This document shows, in pieces, positions 6,638 through 9,297 of a stretch of DNA of 9,297 nucleotides. Position numbers and translations under genes: made by a program. Origin of the DNA: Rhizobiales bacterium CCH3-A5 (lineage in GTDB: Bacteria > Pseudomonadota > Alphaproteobacteria > Rhizobiales > Beijerinckiaceae); contig LSIB01000042.1 in the NCBI GenBank assembly GCA_001556025.1, positions 1 through 9,297 on the forward strand, read 5' to 3'. The notes below the pieces were generated by a model. It had not been told where the DNA came from. It saw nothing but the letters and a program-made list of their open reading frames with translations, and searched no databases. Every line of letters starts with the position of its first letter. Position 1 is the first letter of the stretch.

Positions 6638-9141
6638 TGCCCGATCTCCTGCTCGAACTCTTCTCCGAGGAAATCCCCGCCCGCATGCAGCGCAAGGCGG
6701 CGGACGACCTGCGCAAGCTCGTCACCGACGCGCTGGTCGAGCGCGGTCTGGTCTATGAGGGCGCAAAGGCCTTCGCGACGCCGCGCCGGCTGACGCTGCA
6801 CGTCGCCGGGCTGCCCGTGCGCGGCCGCGATGTCCGCGAGGAGCGAAAAGGTCCGCGCGTCGGTGCGCCCGAGGCCGCCGTCCAGGGCTTCCTCAAGGCG
6901 GCGGGGCTGACCTCGCTCGACCAGGCGACCATCGTCAGCGACCCGAAGAAGGGGGACAGCTACGTCGCCATCGTCGAGAAGCCGGGCGTCCAGACGGCAG
7001 CGGCTATCGCCGAGATCGTGCCGGCCGTGGTCCGCGCCTTCCCCTGGCCCAAATCGATGCGCTGGGGCAAGGCGTCGGCGGCGGGCGCGAGCCTGCGCTG
7101 GGTGCGCCCGCTGCACTCCATCCTCTGCACCTTCGGGGCCGAGACGGAGGAGCCGGAGGTTGTGCCCTTCGAGGTCGATGGAATCGTCTCGGGCAACGTC
7201 ACCTACGGCCACCGCTTCCACGCGCCGGGCCCGATCAGCGTTCGGCGCTTCGACGATTACGTCACCTCGCTGGAGACGGCGAAGGTCGTGCTCGACGCCG
7301 ACCGGCGCAAGGAGATCATCCTCGCCGATGCAAAGACGCTCGCCTTCGCGCAGGGGCTGGAGCTGGTCGAGGATGAGGGGCTGCTGGAGGAGGTGGCGGG
7401 GCTGGTCGAATGGCCGGTTGTGCTGATGGGCGCCTTCGAGGAGCGCTTTCTGGAGATCCCGGGCGAGGCGATCCGCGCGACGATCCGCGCCAATCAGAAG
7501 TGCTTCGTGCTGCGCGAACCCGCGACGGGTGCGCTCGCCAACCGCTTCCTGCTGACCTCGAACCTCGTCGCCAGCGACGGCGGCGCGGCCATCGTCGCCG
7601 GCAACGAGCGCGTCGTGCGGGCGCGGCTCTCGGACGCCGCCTATTTCTGGCAGACCGACCGAGGCCCGCTGCCCGATCTCGACACGCTCAAGGACAGCGC
7701 CGAAAAACTCGGGCTCGACCTCACAAAACCGCTCGACCAGCGCATGGCCAAGCTCGACAGGCTCGGCGTCGTCTTCCATGCCAAGCTCGGGACGCAAGGC
7801 GAGCGGGTGCAGCGCATCGCCGCGCTGGCGCGGGAGTTGGCTCCCATCGTCGGAGCCGATCCGGCGCTGGCCGAGCGTGCTGCGAAACTCGCAAAGGCCG
7901 ATCTGCCGACCGAAATGGTCGGCGAATTCCCGGAACTGCAGGGCCTGATGGGCCGGACATACGCCGAGCTGCAGGGCGAGCACGCAAGCGTCTGCGCCGC
8001 GATCGAGGAGCACTACAAGCCGCTCGGGCCGTCGGATCGCGTCCCGACCGATCCGGTCTCAGTGGCGGTCGCGCTCGCCGACAAGCTCGACACGCTGGTC
8101 GGCTTCTGGGCCATCGACGAGAAGCCGACCGGGAGCAAGGACCCCTATGCGCTGAGAAGGGCTGAATACGGGCTTGTTAGGATCATTGTCGAAAACGAGT
8201 TGCGAATTTCACTGAACGCAGTGACTGAGCGATCGTTTGAAAACCTAGTCGCTACTCAGATTGAAGGTATCGAGCATGCGGTAGCACAAGTCGATTTGAG
8301 TCAGTATGGGGGCGAGGCGGAGCGTATCAGGGCACTTGCCAAAATTGTGGAAAATTGGGCTCCGTCAGCCAAAATACTGATGGACGATCAAGTAACTCGC
8401 TTCCAACCGGATCTAATAGTTCGTTCCGAACAATTTGACATTGTCATTGAATTTAAAAAGGGCGTCGAGCGTTTGACGCGGTTCTCTGAGCAAGTTCGGA
8501 AATATTGGAAGTCGTTTGCGCAGGAAACCAGACAGGAACTGGATCGCCTCTCTCTCTCAAAAATGGAGGGAGGTTATGCAGTCGCCATCGCTACTTTTGT
8601 AAAAGCCAGGCAGGAATTTCGACTTGACCGTTTACGCGTAATGATCCGGGATACGGGGGCGAGACACGATCTAGTTGATGCGGTTTTTGGCGGCGCAGAC
8701 TTTACGGACGACCTCCTCCTCATCACCCGCCGCGTCGCCGCGCTGTCGCGCTTCCTCGACACCGATGACGGCAAAAGCCTGCTCGCCGGCTACAAGCGCG
8801 CCGCCAACATCCTCAGGGCCGAGGAGAAGAAGGACGGCGAGGGCGCTTTCGCGGGCGCTCCCGACCTGCACCTCATCGCCGATGCCGGGCTGATCGAGGA
8901 GAAGGCGCTCGCCGTCGCGCTTTCGCAGGCGACGCCGCGCGCCGAGGCCGCCGTCGCTGGCGAAGATTACGAAGGCGCGATGGCGGCGCTGGCCGAACTG
9001 CGGCCTGCGGTCGACGCGTTTTTCGACAAGGTCACGGTCAACGACCCCGACCCGGCGCTGCGCGCCAACCGGCTGCGCCTGCTCAACCAGCTCCGCGAGG
9101 CGACGCGGGCGGTCGCGGATTTTGGGCGGATCGCGGGGTGA
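6637..9141 (+). CDS. glyS: Glycyl-tRNA synthetase beta subunit with an inserted nuclease-like domain
   Basis: Beta subunit of the heterotetrameric glycyl-tRNA synthetase, which binds tRNA(Gly). The N-terminus [40 protein letters not shown] and [10 protein letters not shown] are hallmarks of the family. The HD-like region includes [20 protein letters not shown] (from about 428) and [13 protein letters not shown], followed by SKDPYALRR (500-508). The C-terminal anticodon-binding region resumes at RLDRLRV (662-668) and RHDLVDAVF, through GYKRAANIL and AFFDKVTV. At 834 residues it is about 140 longer than E. coli GlyS (689): residues about 534-660 are an extra block, and the usual short linker and helix before the C-terminal domain are largely replaced. 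The frame is intact throughout, so this is an insertion, not a pseudogene. DNA of residues about 506-690 is markedly AT-richer than the rest. The GlyS assignment is certain; whether the chimera charges tRNA(Gly) is inferred from the apparent lack of another copy here and the gene being essential elsewhere. Confidence 0.96.
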   Translation: MPDLLLELFSEEIPARMQRKAADDLRKLVTDALVERGLVYEGAKAFATPRRLTLHVAGLPVRGRDVREERKGPRVGAPEAAVQGFLKAAGLTSLDQATIVSDPKKGDSYVAIVEKPGVQTAAAIAEIVPAVVRAFPWPKSMRWGKASAAGASLRWVRPLHSILCTFGAETEEPEVVPFEVDGIVSGNVTYGHRFHAPGPISVRRFDDYVTSLETAKVVLDADRRKEIILADAKTLAFAQGLELVEDEGLLEEVAGLVEWPVVLMGAFEERFLEIPGEAIRATIRANQKCFVLREPATGALANRFLLTSNLVASDGGAAIVAGNERVVRARLSDAAYFWQTDRGPLPDLDTLKDSAEKLGLDLTKPLDQRMAKLDRLGVVFHAKLGTQGERVQRIAALARELAPIVGADPALAERAAKLAKADLPTEMVGEFPELQGLMGRTYAELQGEHASVCAAIEEHYKPLGPSDRVPTDPVSVAVALADKLDTLVGFWAIDEKPTGSKDPYALRRAEYGLVRIIVENELRISLNAVTERSFENLVATQIEGIEHAVAQVDLSQYGGEAERIRALAKIVENWAPSAKILMDDQVTRFQPDLIVRSEQFDIVIEFKKGVERLTRFSEQVRKYWKSFAQETRQELDRLSLSKMEGGYAVAIATFVKARQEFRLDRLRVMIRDTGARHDLVDAVFGGADFTDDLLLITRRVAALSRFLDTDDGKSLLAGYKRAANILRAEEKKDGEGAFAGAPDLHLIADAGLIEEKALAVALSQATPRAEAAVAGEDYEGAMAALAELRPAVDAFFDKVTVNDPDPALRANRLRLLNQLREATRAVADFGRIAG
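8153..8705 (+). other. AT-rich foreign-looking tract inside glyS
   Basis: By direct count 8161-8700 has 263 G/C in 540 bases (49%), with 33% at 8401-8460. The 60-base blocks on either side have 65% (8101-8160) and 68% (8701-8760), and 8041-8100 has 70%. The change is abrupt at both ends. Codons otherwise rare here (AGA AGG for Arg507-508, ATA, TTA, AAA, ATT) begin at about 8155. The tract includes the inserted domain and also GlyS-homologous residues on both sides (about 507-526 and 662-689). I saw no flanking direct repeats, terminal inverted repeats or transposase. Confidence 0.85.
8236..8616 (+). other. PD-(D/E)XK nuclease-like domain inserted in GlyS
   Basis: About 127 residues (F534-E660) absent from ordinary GlyS. 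The order of elements fits a minimal restriction-endonuclease-like core: helix ([17 protein letters not shown], 533-549), second helix ([13 protein letters not shown]), strand ([12 protein letters not shown]), strand with P591-D592 (QPDLIV), strand with E605-x-K607 ([10 protein letters not shown]), a long helix (about 611-640) carrying Q619-x-x-x-Y623, and a strand ([10 protein letters not shown], 645-654). D592, E605 and K607 would be the catalytic triad, with E535 or E543 as a possible extra acidic residue. The 12-residue step from K607 to QxxxY recalls Cas4/RecB-type nucleases. There is no Cys in the block and no intein splicing motif, so it should remain part of the mature protein. The fold is inferred from motifs; activity is unknown. 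Confidence 0.68.
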
Positions 9142-9158
9142 GTCCGGCACTGGAAGAA

Positions 9159-9181
9159 CCCCTCTCCTGTAAGGAGAGGGG
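9159..9181. repeat. Perfect hairpin after glyS, intergenic repeat copy 1
   Basis: CCCCTCTCCT (9159-9168) pairs with AGGAGAGGGG (9172-9181) around a 3-base loop, followed by TAGGGGTGAGG. It starts 17 bases after the glyS stop, so it may stabilise or end the glyQS message, although no T-run follows. Its right half and extension (9173-9192) recur in inverted orientation at 9264-9283 with one mismatch in 20. Confidence 0.7.
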
Positions 9182-9274
9182 TAGGGGTGAGGTGATGGAC
9201 GTTTCGGGGTTGGCCTGAACGGAAGCGCGGACAGGTTTCGCCCAACTGGTTGACGGGCCGACCCCTCACCCCTG

Positions 9275-9297
9275 CCCCTCTCCCTCCGGGAGAGGGG
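9275..9297. repeat. Perfect hairpin at window end, intergenic repeat copy 2
   Basis: CCCCTCTCCC (9275-9284) pairs with GGGAGAGGGG (9288-9297) around a 3-base loop and is preceded by CCTCACCCCTG. It is the inverted partner of the repeat at 9159-9192. Hairpins of this kind are scattered between genes in many GC-rich alphaproteobacterial genomes. The 80 bases between the two copies hold no gene that I can see. Confidence 0.65.

Noticed and set aside
6559..8013. Large antisense open frame of 484 codons opposite glyS
   Set aside because: It lies opposite a certain gene in GC-rich DNA, where long antisense frames are expected; its product is compositionally shadow-like (Arg/Leu/Asp-rich).
8236..8616. 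Intein in glyS
   Set aside because: There is no Cys in the block, no plausible N-terminal splicing block, and no His-Asn before a Cys/Ser/Thr at the downstream edge; the block is also short for an endonuclease-bearing intein.
8153..8705. Frameshifted or pseudogenised glyS, or a transposon insertion
   Set aside because: The frame is continuous, GlyS motifs resume correctly after the tract, and no terminal repeats, target duplication or transposase are visible.

Overview
The window is about two-thirds GC, with tightly packed genes and codon use typical of Alphaproteobacteria. The gene content (a RocB-like M20 hydrolase, a long-chain polyprenyl diphosphate synthase, a DUF2007 gene overlapping a tRNA1(Val)-type methyltransferase, small secreted Tyr/Gly/Arg-rich proteins, and heterotetrameric glycyl-tRNA synthetase glyQ-glyS) points to Hyphomicrobiales (Rhizobiales). 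A Bosea- or Methylobacterium-like genus is plausible, but the genus cannot be fixed from this sequence.

Layout. 1-79: GC-rich hairpin repeat, end of an intergenic region. 80-1741 (+): M20 metallohydrolase, ending 14 bp from the convergent polyprenyl synthase gene at 1756-2796 (-). 2797-3107: no gene seen. 3108-3488 (-): small predicted lipoprotein. 3718-4708 (+): a two-gene operon, DUF2007 protein and methyltransferase, overlapping by 8 bp. 4715-5014 and 5177-5464 (both -): two small secreted proteins with related N-terminal halves and unrelated C-termini, the first ending in YGP repeats. 5678-9141 (+): glyQ and glyS, stop and start overlapping by one base. 9142-9297: two perfect hairpins that are inverted copies of one intergenic repeat.

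Most genes are housekeeping: isoprenoid quinone side-chain synthesis, tRNA modification and glycine charging. The exception is glyS. Its product is 834 residues instead of about 690, because an in-frame block of about 125-130 residues interrupts the protein between the HD-like region and the C-terminal anticodon-binding region. The block carries a PD-(D/E)XK nuclease signature (P591-D592, E605-x-K607) and a downstream QxxxY (619-623) like that of Cas4/RecB nucleases. It lies in a sharply delimited AT-richer tract (about 49% GC against 65-70% on both sides). That tract also covers about 20-28 GlyS-homologous residues on each side, as if a segment of a foreign glyS allele already carrying the insert had replaced the resident sequence. 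This putative nuclease-in-synthetase chimera is the main discovery candidate. Activity, origin and role are all inferred.
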